Origin: Bactericera cockerelli
Taxonomy: Eukaryota > Arthropoda > Insecta > Hemiptera > Triozidae
Direction of reading: 5' to 3'
Length of the DNA stretch: 64,000 nucleotides
Assembly: GCA_024516035.1 (NCBI GenBank)
Contig: CM044962.1
Location: forward strand, 3,335,335 to 3,399,334
The notes beneath the pieces were generated by a model. The model was not told the DNA's origin. It ran no database searches and worked only from the letters and a program-made list of their open reading frames with translations. Shown piece after piece: positions 49,123 through 61,100 of this stretch; the stretch's first letter is position 1, and each line of letters opens with the position of its first letter. Position numbers and translations under genes: made by a program.

Positions 49123-52100
49123 GTGAGTTTTTTTGTTAGATTCTTAATAGAATTCTGAATTCCTCACAATGTCAGTATCAAACCATTAATCAAGGCTAAA
49201 AACAGCTCTTTCTACATGAGTAATTCTTCAAACAAAGAAGGGATAACACACTGATACTTTGAATTACCAATCATGAAGACGAACACTACAAATTCACGTT
49301 GCTACAAAAACAAGAAATCCCAGAACCTAGTGTGTGTCAGCCTCCATGCTGTAAAAGTTGTGAATACCACCCAAAATCCATAGTTTGATCCTGGGTTGGG
49401 CAGCATTTTCTAACAAAAAACTCCGTTCCCTCTGAAATAAAGAACTCAAAAGAGTGTCATTTCCCATCCTACCCCGGCTATGTGAGGTTAATGTAGGTTG
49501 TTGGTACAATTTCCAGCAAATGGAGGGTAAAATATAGGTTTGAACAGGTATATCTTAGATCTAGAACGAAATTAATAGATAAAATCAAGGTATTAGTTCA
49601 TGACTTAGCATTTGTTTTCCCCATTTAAGACAGTATGCTAATTGGGACTTAGTGTATTACAGAGCTATAGCAAAAACATCTATTAATACTGCCCTTATTT
49701 TCTTACTTATTTTCAGATCATGATCCCTCTAGCACTCAGTTCCTTACTTTGCCCAGTGCTATCACATCAGCTTCTGCATCTAGTCAAAATCCAACACCAC
49801 TATCTAGTCAGATTCATTCAATACCAAGTCTCTCTCACCATCAGATGTTGAGATCTGTTTCCGGGGTTGTAAGTATTGTTCAGAGGTAGGGTCCAAAGTT
49901 AATTCGTAGACTGCTTGAAATTTTGATGGAGTCACCTGGAGTTTGGTGGTTTGAATCACAAGTATGGCAAAAATTTAGTGTGCCAAGTTTGTGTAATTGT
50001 GAAAAATTATTGTATTTCTTTAAGATGAGTGCTTCACAGCCTTTCTTTGTAGCAATGAAACAGCAGTTACTGTAGGTGCTTGTATTCAGTGTTGTAGCTT
50101 GCCCATCCCGTAGTATGCCTCCCCTCTGACCAACCTCAGTAGCTTGAATGATAAGGTGACAGACTTGTAATCAAGATGTCAGTGGTTCAAGTCCCGGATT
50201 CAGTGTAGATTTAGTAAAGTGAGTTTGAGTAGTTGTGATATCACAAAAGTCATTAACATAAATATGATAACTTTTAGTATGCCTTCCCTCTTATGGGCGA
50301 AAATTGACACAATACTCCCTAAATAGGTGCTAGGTCAACACGAGTACAGACATTATAAATTGTATCTAACACAAAAGGTTGGGTGGAAGAGAATAACCCC
50401 GCCCTTAAGGTAGGACATTTGCTTTATTCTCTTTTTTGTTCTTGTTTCTTTGTTCAATCTATTTATTTTTTCTTTATAATTTCATTGTATTTTACTGTAT
50501 ATATTTTACTTTGTCTTACCTAATAAAGCATATAATAACAAATACATACATAATATAGGAGACATAGGGTCAAGGGGGGTATTTACGAACAGGGGGTAAT
50601 TACGAACAGTGGTCATTGTACATAAACAGGATAAGATATTTCGAATCTGGTGGTTGAATACTATTATTTTGAATTGTTTTTACAGGTTGAACACGAGTTT
50701 TCGATAGTATTAATTTTCAGTTGTAGTTAGTAAGCTAGTGAAAATAGATCTATCAAAAAAATTGATTTTTGAAGTTTCTGATTTTTTTAAAACAATTTTT
50801 TAGGTAAGTGTTACTTGAATTTTTATCATTATTTTACTTTTAATTATTGATAAGCATGTTTTTGTTTATTATTTTACAAAAATAATTGTTTTAACCATTT
50901 TTTAAGTTATAGTTTTTGGGTGTTCTTAATTACCCCCGCATTTTTTTGCTATGGGGTAATTACGAACGCATATTTTGGGTGTTTGTTTTACCCTATAACT
51001 CTTTTTGTATTTATCAAAACAATCAGAATGCCCCGGAACTACAAGATGAAGAAACCACCTCCTTTGTATACAGAAGCACAAATGATATCTGCTATCGTAT
51101 TAGATGTTTTTAATGGCAACCTGGCTGTCAGAAGAGCAACGGCAGTGTTTTGAGATTCCGCAAACCAAAGTAGAATTTTCCAAACTTAAGGCTCAAAATC
51201 CTGAAATACTGGGAGGTTGTAAGAAGTACCAAGATATTAGTACCCTAATGTATTGGACCCAATGAAGGTATTTGTGTACTTGAACATAACAAAAGAAAGG
51301 AAGAAAAATGAAAGTGTAGAAAACGAAAAGAAATATAGGGGGAACAGTTTCAAAAAAAAGAAGAAAGAAATGAAGGTAAAAGAAGACAAATCTGAGATTG
51401 ACATTGACCTAGAAACTATTGATAAGACCAAAATCTGTAAAAAAAAAAATTAAAAAAATATATAAAACACCTTTCAAAAGCTCTCATAATTAACTATTAC
51501 TATTATTATGCTTTTATTACCAGCCTCCGTGGCGTAACGGTTGTGACTACTGCCCGTAGTCCAAAGATCCTTAGTTCGATTCCCGGTTGGAGCAGACTTT
51601 TCGAGCAGAAAATTCTGTCCCTCCGAACATGTGAGGCTGGCGATTCCGGCCCCACCCAGGCTGGGTGAGGTTAATGTGGGTAGCTGGTACGATTCCCAGC
51701 GAATGGAGGGTGAAACCCCCGTCCTGTCTACCTCAAGTCAGGATGTTAAAACCAAATAGAATCAATGGACATGAAAGGAGCCTAGACCAAAGATCTGGGC
51801 GTCCATATAATCCTCTCACCACCGTGATTTAGGTATCTTTACCTATCTCACGGACACGAAATTATTATTATTACTATTATTTGCAAGATAGAGATACCCT
51901 ATTTGATAAGAGCTGACTACCTTCGTGGTTAGGATTCAAACCACTATCCTGTGTGTCCATAAACTTTGCATATTGTCATACAGGTGGCTAAAGACACAAA
52001 GTACAATTTTGGTGTATTATTTGTACATAAAAAGCATATATTGCCATTAAAAAGTTCGTTTTTAATATTGTATAATGTGTTCGCATTTACCCCCGTCAGG

Positions 52101-55100
52101 CGGGGGTAAATGCGAACAGGCGGGGGTAAATAAGAACACCACTAAACAGATACTACAGTATGCACAAAACTATTTATAATGCACCATTCGAATGCTAAAT
52201 AAGTCTATATACCAAAAAAATCACAAGACATGGATTTTACAAAAGCAACTCAGGGTTACAGATATGTTTATAAAATGTAGCTCAAAATCGTTCGTAATTA
52301 CCCCCCTTGACCCTAAAGGTACACTTTTAAAAAATTCTACAAATCAAAAATTTCTTCTAATTCATTGTGCAAGCTTTTGAGTGTGGAAAAAATACTAGCA
52401 GCGTTGCCCGTCTGAATTGCGAGGGATATTCTCTATGCCTTTATGTCTCCAGTCTCCTATATTATGTATGTATTTGTGTATCCTATATTATTTATGTATA
52501 TAATAACAAATAAGAAAATATTTCCGGTTCCACCCAGGTGGAAGACAGTGAGCTGGATGAGATCATATCCGTGGTGAAGGAGGACATGACTCATGACGAG
52601 GAGATGATAGAGACCTGCGGGAAGCTGCCCCCTGTCCACAGCGAGCACATTCTGTACAGGAGACTCCCCGCCCCAGGTGTGTTGATAGTCGTGGGTTCGA
52701 ATCCCTCGCGTGGATTTTTTTTTGTCATTAGTTTACGCAATTTTGGATTTTTTTAAAATTCTTTCCCGTTTTCCTCAGGTTACGTTTTCAAAATAAATAA
52801 ATATATACATAACATATGTCCTAAATAAAGGGCAGGGTCATTGTCTTTGGCAATCTCTTCCACCCAACCCTTGACTATAACAAATTCAAGAAGTGTTCAG
52901 TTCAATTCTATTTATATTTTTTTTTTTTTTTCAGATCAAAGTGTCCTTACCAAATCATCAGACCCTCAGAGGTCTCACTACAATTCTGATTTTCGGCCTG
53001 AGCATGTGGGGCTCTCTCGATCAGCAGACCACAAGAAGGTTTCCTTGGTGTCTGAGGAATTCACTTTGGTCCCGAGTATCAAAGAAGGAATCGCGAATCT
53101 AGGAGCTGATGACAGTCAAGTGCTGTCAGTACGTGCCAGAGAAGAGGAATGCCGGAGCATGGTATTGAGTAATGCAGCTAGTAGTGGAGTAGCCAGCAGT
53201 GACAACAATGGGACCAGACCTAAGATTGAAGACGATGGTAATTTCTTCTTCTTTTTTTTTTTTAAAAAGTCGCTTTCAACTATGTTTTTTAAAAGTTATC
53301 ATATTTGTGTTCATCACTGTCGTGATATCACAACTACTCAAACTCGCTTTACTAAATCTACGCTGAAACCGGGACTTGAACCACCGACCTCCAGGTTACA
53401 AGTGCGCCGCCTTATCGATCAAGCTACGGAGGTCGGTATTCGCTTTCAACTATATCGTCATATCTCGAAGGGGGACTGGGGGTTTCACCCTCCATTCACT
53501 GGGAACTCACAGACCAGCTACTCAAATTAAACTCACCCAGCTTGCGTGGGGCCAGGAATAGCGAGCATCTCCTGGGTTCAAATTCGAATGGTCACCCATC
53601 CAAGTCCTAACCTCGCTGGACATTACTTAACTTCAGTGGCTTGAACGTGCCATGGACGCTGGCTGGTTATTTTATTTTTGAAAAGTTGAAATAGTTAAAG
53701 CTGAGTTATTTAAAGTTCGATTTCTTTGAGGCTCGAATTATTGAGATCTCCTCTTGAATTTTTAGTATCATTATACTAAGGAATATTATTATACTAAGTT
53801 ATCTGAGGAACCAGGTAGATACGATAAATACTATTTGAGTGTATGACCACATAATAATAAGACTCTTGAGGGTTAGGTGATAGAAAATACTTTGAGTGTT
53901 AACCTATCAACATTCCTTGGGTTTGAACCTACGCTCTTTGTCAATATTATTCTTGTCAATAAAGAGTATTATTATTAGAAGGTGATATTATTATTATAAT
54001 ATTTTTATTATTCCTTGCCCTCTAATTGTCTTTATTTTCATTTATTTATACTAAAATAAATAAGGAGGTGCTTTGTTAAATTGTTGGCATTGTGGGACTA
54101 CCTGCCTTGCGCTGACAGTCTAAATAATAATAATAATGTCGTCTTATTTATACTGCCCGATGAGGGCTAATGAGTCCAAAATTATTCCAGCAGTAAGTCC
54201 AAAACGTATTATCATGTGGTGAAAATCCCCAATGGGAGTGTAATTTGTCATGCCCCGGCTGGGTTTTGAACCCGCTATCTATGGATTACCAGTCAGACGC
54301 CTTGACCACTGAGCTACCAGGATAGACTGCTATTACTACTACTTCTACTTTTTTTTCATGTTTTATTTAAAATGTACAAATGAAATGTTTTTTAAAAGAA
54401 AAATATTCGAGCTCGCTTTGCATGCTAAAAGCATGCAAAGCATCAGAGGCATGGTATGATGGTATTTAAAACAGCGCTACTTATTTCTGTATTGCCAGAA
54501 GAGACTCCCCTGATCCTAACACCCAGTGCTGCCCCCAGCCACGTCCTGTGCAGGGTGGATGAGGACATCAGCCTGGAGGATAGGGAGGCCATCATGCAAG
54601 CTGTGCAGGAGAAACTAGGACCCCGCCGCAAGCCGGATTATTCAAACCGAGCAGTGTAAGTATACCTTGTAAATCATCATCATATTATTATTACACAACG
54701 CTTTATTAGATATAAATGGACATTATGTACATACAAATAATTATTTTAACAATGAAAAAAATTGAAACAATATAAATACAATAAAAATGAAAAAGAATTT
54801 TATTTATTTATTTAGAAACTCTTTATTAGTATATACAGACAAATAATGGTAAAAATATAAAAATTGACAATATTAATAATATAAACAAGAAAAAATGTAA
54901 ACAAAATATATACATATGTCCTAACTAAAAGGCGGGGTTATTGCCTATGGCAATCTCTTCCACGCAACCCTTGAATATAGAAAATATATAAAAATATATG
55001 TCCTAACTAAAGGGTGGGGGTGGCGTCATCGTGAACGATGGTAGCCAGACAGTGGAGGAATGACTCAGCACTTCTACCACTGTCTCTACAAGGAGGCTAA

Positions 55101-58100
55101 TCATTGACAAGAGCCCCCAGAACCAAGCCAATGCTGGTCTATTCCCTTTTATTTATTTATTTACACTTTATTTTTTTATTTTACAAAACTATCATAAACA
55201 AAAAAATAATAACAATAAATTGAAAAAAAACTTAGAAGTATGTACAAAAAAAATAAAGATCAATATTAATTTTTAATTACAATTGTTTTGTAATCCGGGG
55301 CGAAGTTAATAGTGGTCTACTCCCTGTTTATAGTACCCCAGACTCTTGTAGTAGTAGTAATAATATTTGTATTTATTTTTTAATAAAAATATTACAAAGG
55401 TTGGCAATTTACAATGAGATTAAAAAAATTCTACAATATGTAACACAAGCGGGCTGTCGCCCGCTTTGCGGGCCGAGGCATGGCCGTGAAAGCAAAAAAT
55501 CCTTTTTCGCCAATGGCAGGTGTTGTAGTGGGAGTTTCGAAAAATCCCGTCTTATTGCACATCTAGACTATAAGACAAAGCTACCTACCAAATTTCAGCT
55601 TCCTAGGACTTACGGTTTGGGCTGTAGAGCGATGATCAGTCAGTGGTCAGTGGTCAGTGAGTGTCTTTGACATTTATATATTAAGATATTATCATGAACA
55701 ATTATCACCAAGGCAAATCTTAAATTAACTGATTCTTGTGTATACAGTAATAAAATCCCACTCCAAATCCCCTTAACTCGAAAAGATTCTTAGGCCCTTG
55801 CCGAACTTCGCCTCTTATTCGAAATCCCGATATCTCGAAACTCTCGATAACTTGAAATGATTGTTGTACCTGATTATTATTATATTTTTTTTTTTTAAGG
55901 TACAATATTTAAATTCCCAATTTAGCATCTCAGGCCATTGTAGGATGGGAAGTTTCGGGATTTTTTTTTATTTAAATAAATAGAATCATCCCTTATTCAT
56001 AAATTCTATCATTTCAGTTTCGAGGGTGATAAGGACAAGCTGGTGGTCTATATCTGCAACCTATGTGGTCAAGTCTTCGAGCAGCTCTCCCACTACCACG
56101 GCCATCTGAGGAAGCACACCGAGGAGTTTGTGTGGAAGTGTACACAATGCTCTCCCGGTAATTTTATTCTAGGTGCTATCTTACGTTATACAGTCGAACC
56201 AGGATTAAAGTGAAACCTGGATATAAGAGATGTCGATTAAAGATGAACCTGGATATAAGAGAAATCTGAATATTAGTGAAACCTGGATATAAGAGAAATC
56301 TGGATATAAGGGAACTGCATATTAGAGAAACCTGGATATAAGGGAACTGCATATTAGAGAAACCTAGATACCTATAAGAGAAATCTGGATATAAGAGAAT
56401 TGCATATTAGCGAAACATGGATATAAGGGAACCATTTCCAGTCAAATTTACCTCTCTATAAAGTAAAATAACCTCCTTTATAAGAGAAACCTAGATATAA
56501 GAGAAAGAAATTCCAGATAGAACTTACCAGATAGATTTTTCTATTATTATTATTTTGTAAGACCATTGTAAACTTCTTGACCATTGTATACACCCGTTAG
56601 GCTAATTTTACAAATAAAACATTTATCTATCTAAATCTTTATAAGGGAAAATAACCTCTTTATAAGAGAAACCTGAATGTAAGAGAAAGACTTCCAGATC
56701 CAATTTACCTCTCTATAAAGGAAAATAACCTCCTTTATAAGAGAAACCTGGATATAAGAGAAGAAAATTCCGATCCCTTGAGTTCCCTTGTATCCAGGTT
56801 TGAATGTTATGACAGTTGAACTTGGATAAACAATCAGGACTTGTGGAAGCAGAATTATTGCCTCGGGCAATCTCTACCATTAAGCTTCCTTTACGCAAAT
56901 TGGACTCGTTAAAATTATGAACTACTCCTATTATCCTAACGAGGCTAGGGTAGGTCCCAACATCCAAAGTACAGAGTCGAAAAAAAATCCTACCCCGCCG
57001 GGGATCGAACCCAAGTCACCATGCGTGCAATGCCTGGCGCGCTAACTCACTCGGTCACGGTGACTACACAGTTTAAGACAAATAACACTTTGAGCCCATG
57101 AATACCATATATGACTCTCAGCTGACATTTCACAAAGGACATGAGTACCATATATGACCCTCACCCGAAATTTGACTGTGGACATGAGTACTTTATATGG
57201 TATTCACGACCTTTCTTTACTTTGAAGACATGAGTACTCTCTATGGTATTCGTTTCTATGTGTTTCTCATAGGGAATAGGTTCTAGTGGTCCTTGAGAGG
57301 AATGGTATGAGTGTTGGGTTCTGAAATTTGTGGTCCCTCGTGCTCACTCGCCGATCCCAGCTCTGGGACTCAAAGTGTTAAAAACCATTAAATGAATCCG
57401 ATTCCAGAGAACGCCAAGAGCACATTCCGCACCCAGACGCTTCTGAAGGCGCACGTGCGCCGCACCCACAGCGCCCCGCGCCCCTTCTCCTGTGAGCTCT
57501 GCGCAGACGCGTTCCTCTACCCCTCCCACCTCTTCTCTCACCTGCGCGCCGTGCACAAGTGTGAACGCGACCTGGCCTGTCCTCTGTGTCCTAAGAGGTA
57601 AGGGCGGAATTAATAGACAACATCAATAACTTAAGTCGTTGGTAAGTGTCGGTTTTCCCTATCTTACACAGTACGCAATCCGTGACTTAGCGCCACAGAG
57701 GTATTACAAAAACGTCTACTAATTCCACCCTAAGTGTGAACGGGACCTAGCCTGTCCTCTGTGTCCTAAGAGGTAAGTGTGAACGCGACCTCGCCTGTCC
57801 TCTGTGTCCTAAGAGGTAAGTGTGAACGCGACCTAGCCTGTCCTCTGTGTCCTAAGAGGTAAGTGTGAACGCGACCTCGCCTGTCCTCTGTGTCCTAAGA
57901 GGTAAGTGTGAACGCGACCTAGCCTGTCCTCTGTGTCCTAAGAGGTAAGTGTGAACGGGACCTAGCCTGTCCTCTGTGTCCTAAGAGGTAAGTGTGAACG
58001 GCACCTAGCCTGTCCTCTGTGTCCTAAGAGGTAAGTGTGAACGCGACCTAGCCTGTCCTAAGAGGTAAGTGTGAACGCCACCTGGCCTGTCCTCTGTGTC

Positions 58101-61100
58101 CTAAGAGGTAAGTGTGAACGCGACCTAGCCTGTCCTCTGTGTCCTAAGAGGTAAGTGTGAACACGACCTGGCCTGTCCTCTGTCTCCTAAGAGGTAAGTG
58201 TGAACACGACCTAGCCTGTCCTCTGTGTCCTAAGAGGTAAGTGTGAACGCGACCTAGCCCGTCCTCTGTGTCCTAAGAGGTAAGTGTGAACGGCACCTAG
58301 CCTGTCCTAAGAGGTAAGTGTGAACGGCACCTAGCCTGTCCTAAGAGGTAAGTGTGAACGCGACCTAGCCTGTCCTAAGAGGTAAGTGTGAACGGCACCT
58401 AGCCTGTCCTAAGAGGTAAGTGTGAACGCGACCTAGCCTGTCCTCTGTGTCCTAAGAGGTAAGTGTGAACGCGACCTAGCCTGTCCTAAGAGGTAAGTGT
58501 GAACGCGACCTAGCCTGTCCTCTGTGTCCTAAGAGGTAAGTGTGAACGGCACCTAGCCTGTCCTAAGAGGTAAGTGTGAACGGCACCTAGCCTGTCCTAA
58601 GAGGTAAGTGTGAACGCGACCTAGCCTGTCCTCTGTGTCCTAAGAGGTAAGTGTGAACGGCACCTAGCCTGTCCTAAGAGGTAAGTGTGAACGGCACCTA
58701 GCCTGTCCTCTGTGTCCTAAGAGGTAAGTGTGAACGCGGCCTAGCCTATCCTCTGTGTCCTAAGAGGTAAGTGTGAACGCGACCTAGCCTGTCCTCTGTG
58801 TCCTAAGAGGTAAGTGTGAACGCGACCTAGCCTGTCCTCTGTGTCCTAAGAGGTAAGTGTGAACGGCACCTAGCCTGTCCTAAGAGGTAAGTGTGAACGG
58901 CACCTAGCCTGTCCTCTGTGTCCTAAGAGGTAAGTGTGAACGGGACCTAGCCTGTCCTCTGTGATCTAAGAGGTAAGTGTGAACGGCACCTAGCCTGTCC
59001 TCTGTGTCCTAAGAGGTAAGTGTGAACGGCACCTAGCCTGTCCTCTGTGTCCTAAGAGGTAAGTGTGAACGCGACCTGGCCTGTCCTAAGAGGTAAGTGT
59101 GAACGGGACCTCACGAGGTCAAGCAAAACGCTAGTTTTGCAACGCCAAGAAAAACAAAACGAGCGTGTATACTTACGCTAAACCTAGTTCGCATGTATTT
59201 TCTTTTGTAATTTTGACTTTTTTAGATAAAACTTTTTATTTTTTTTTTTTTCTTCATATTCGTGTTTCCCTCATCGAATAGAAGATGACTACTTTTTATT
59301 TGACTTTTTTCTGATATAAGTGGACCCCGGACAAACAAAGAAAAGCAGAAAAAAATCCTACAGAGCAGAAAAAATCCTGTCCTCCTGGGATCGAACCCAC
59401 GTCACCGTGCGTGCAAGCCTAGTGTGCTACTGCACTCGGGCAAGGTGTCAACATGTAGGGAAATGTATCCTGTGAGGTAAGAAAGTGACGTAAGAGGTAA
59501 AAAATATAGAATTTACCTTGTTTATACTGCCGAGGAAAGACTGAAAAGTCCCTTCACTCCAGCAGTCAAACAGGTCTTATATATTTTATGGGATAAAATA
59601 TGTGACATAAGAGACCAAAAAATATAAAAAAAGCTAGCAAACAAATAAATTGGTTAGTCAGCATCGATAGCACGTTGAATACATCAGTTCTCGTTCTATC
59701 ACTGAAATTAAGCAACGTCCTGCGAGATTAGGACTTGGATGGGTGACCATTAAAATTCGAACCCTCGTGATGCTGGGAGTTATTCCCGCCCCGCAGGATG
59801 GGGGAGGTTAATGTGGGTGGCTGGTTAATAAGTTTCCAGCGAATGGAGGTTAAAACCCCCGTTTCTACTGACCTAGAAGTTAGAGAGGTGTTAAGCAACA
59901 ACAGAAAAAATGTGTTTAAAATTTAAGATTTCTTTTTGAACCATAAATATATTTTATTATATTTCCATGTGTCCAGTTTCTTCATTAAATTTTTAGCCAA
60001 CTCGTAACCAGTTTCATTCGATTCAAACACAGGAAAAATTCTGAGAAAAAAAAATCTTATTCTAAAATCAAACACAGGAAAATTTAGTGCTTTATTAAAA
60101 TTTTAAATCGAGAGAGCAACTCAAATGGACAATCAACTCGCACAGCGGGGGCAGTCTGGCAAGCGTGGGCTGACGGCGGAGTTCTGGCCGCTACTGGTCG
60201 ATATTCTAGCGGTCCTCTTCAACTTGTCGCTACTCGGGGTGACGCTGGTGCTGCGGCTAGTGGCCCATGGCCTGCGGGCACTGATTGAGAACCACTCGCG
60301 GCGTGTGGACCACAGGTCGGGGGATTGGCTGGGTGAACACTGCGGCGGGGGTAGTCTTTTGAATGGAGCGGACAATGTTGGCAAGACGCGAGACGGACTG
60401 CTTTCCAGTCAGTTCAGGTAAGTCGTTTATTTATTACAACGATAGTTAAAAAAAAAAAAAAATAATAACCGACCTCAGTAGCTTGATGGATAAGGCGGCG
60501 GACTTGTAACCTGGAGGTCGGTGGTTCAAGTCCCGGTGTCAGCGTAGATTTAGTAAAGCGAGTTAGAGTAGTTGTGACATCACGAAAGTGATAAACACAA
60601 ATATGATAACTTTTAACTTTTAGTTAAAAAAATAATAATAAAGGTCATAAAACGTCCAGAAATGTAAAAAAAATGGAAATCGGGACAATTTTTTTTTTTT
60701 CAAAATTGTTTTTCTTGTATTAGAAATTTATCGAAAGTAAAAATTAGTGATTGCAATACAGGTTAAATTGATTTTTTTCTCTTATATCCATCCAGGTTCG
60801 ACTGCAATGTAGTTTTCTTGTAAAATAATAGGTTTTTGCTACCTTTTTTTTTTGTTGAACATCTCATTAACATTTATATTTCGGAAGGCATTCGGGAGAA
60901 CCCACGTCCCACGCACTACCCAAGCCTCGACCTAGCCGCCAGATATATTTTTCTTCGGATAGATAAAAAATAAAACACTAACTCCCAGATACATTCTCAC
61001 TAATGTCCAGATTCAATTGACATTTCTATTTCCATCCTAGTAGCTCAGTGGTAAAGGCGGCACTCTGTGAATCCAGAGGTTCTAGAGGTCGTGGGTTCGA

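Larger units (their letters stand above)
50567..52313 (+). mobile_element. pogo-type DNA transposon, decayed
   Basis: Begins GGGTCAAGGGGGGTATTTACG and ends CGTAATTACCCCCCTTGACCC, its inverted repeat, with TA on both sides. At 51030 a plus-strand frame starts MPRNYKMKKPPPLYTEAQMI and reads on as ISAIVLDVFNGNLAVRRATAVF. This resembles the pipsqueak-type helix-turn-helix at the N terminus of pogo/Tigger transposases. A one-base T insertion (TGTTTTGAG) then breaks frame. No DDE catalytic part remains. The word GGGGTAAWTNCGAAC recurs near 50590, 50950, 52100 and 52125. A family V SINE is inserted at 51522-51840. Confidence 0.82.

Noticed and set aside
52841..53530. single 229-codon gene
   Set aside because: Its middle is zinc-finger exon 4 (52935-53237); the flanks are intron and a family II SINE.
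55440..55470. bacterial contamination suggested by the GC-rich GCGGGCTGTCGCCCGC hairpin
   Set aside because: It is embedded in AT-rich intron between two phase-matched exons and followed by a repeat-like tail.
57736..59117. CRISPR-like regularly spaced repeats
   Set aside because: Units are contiguous exon-derived repeats without unique spacers, in a eukaryotic intron.
59662..59745. 5S rRNA gene
   Set aside because: Only the central part of 5S is present, with a SINE body attached; a second similar copy lies at 53.5 kb.
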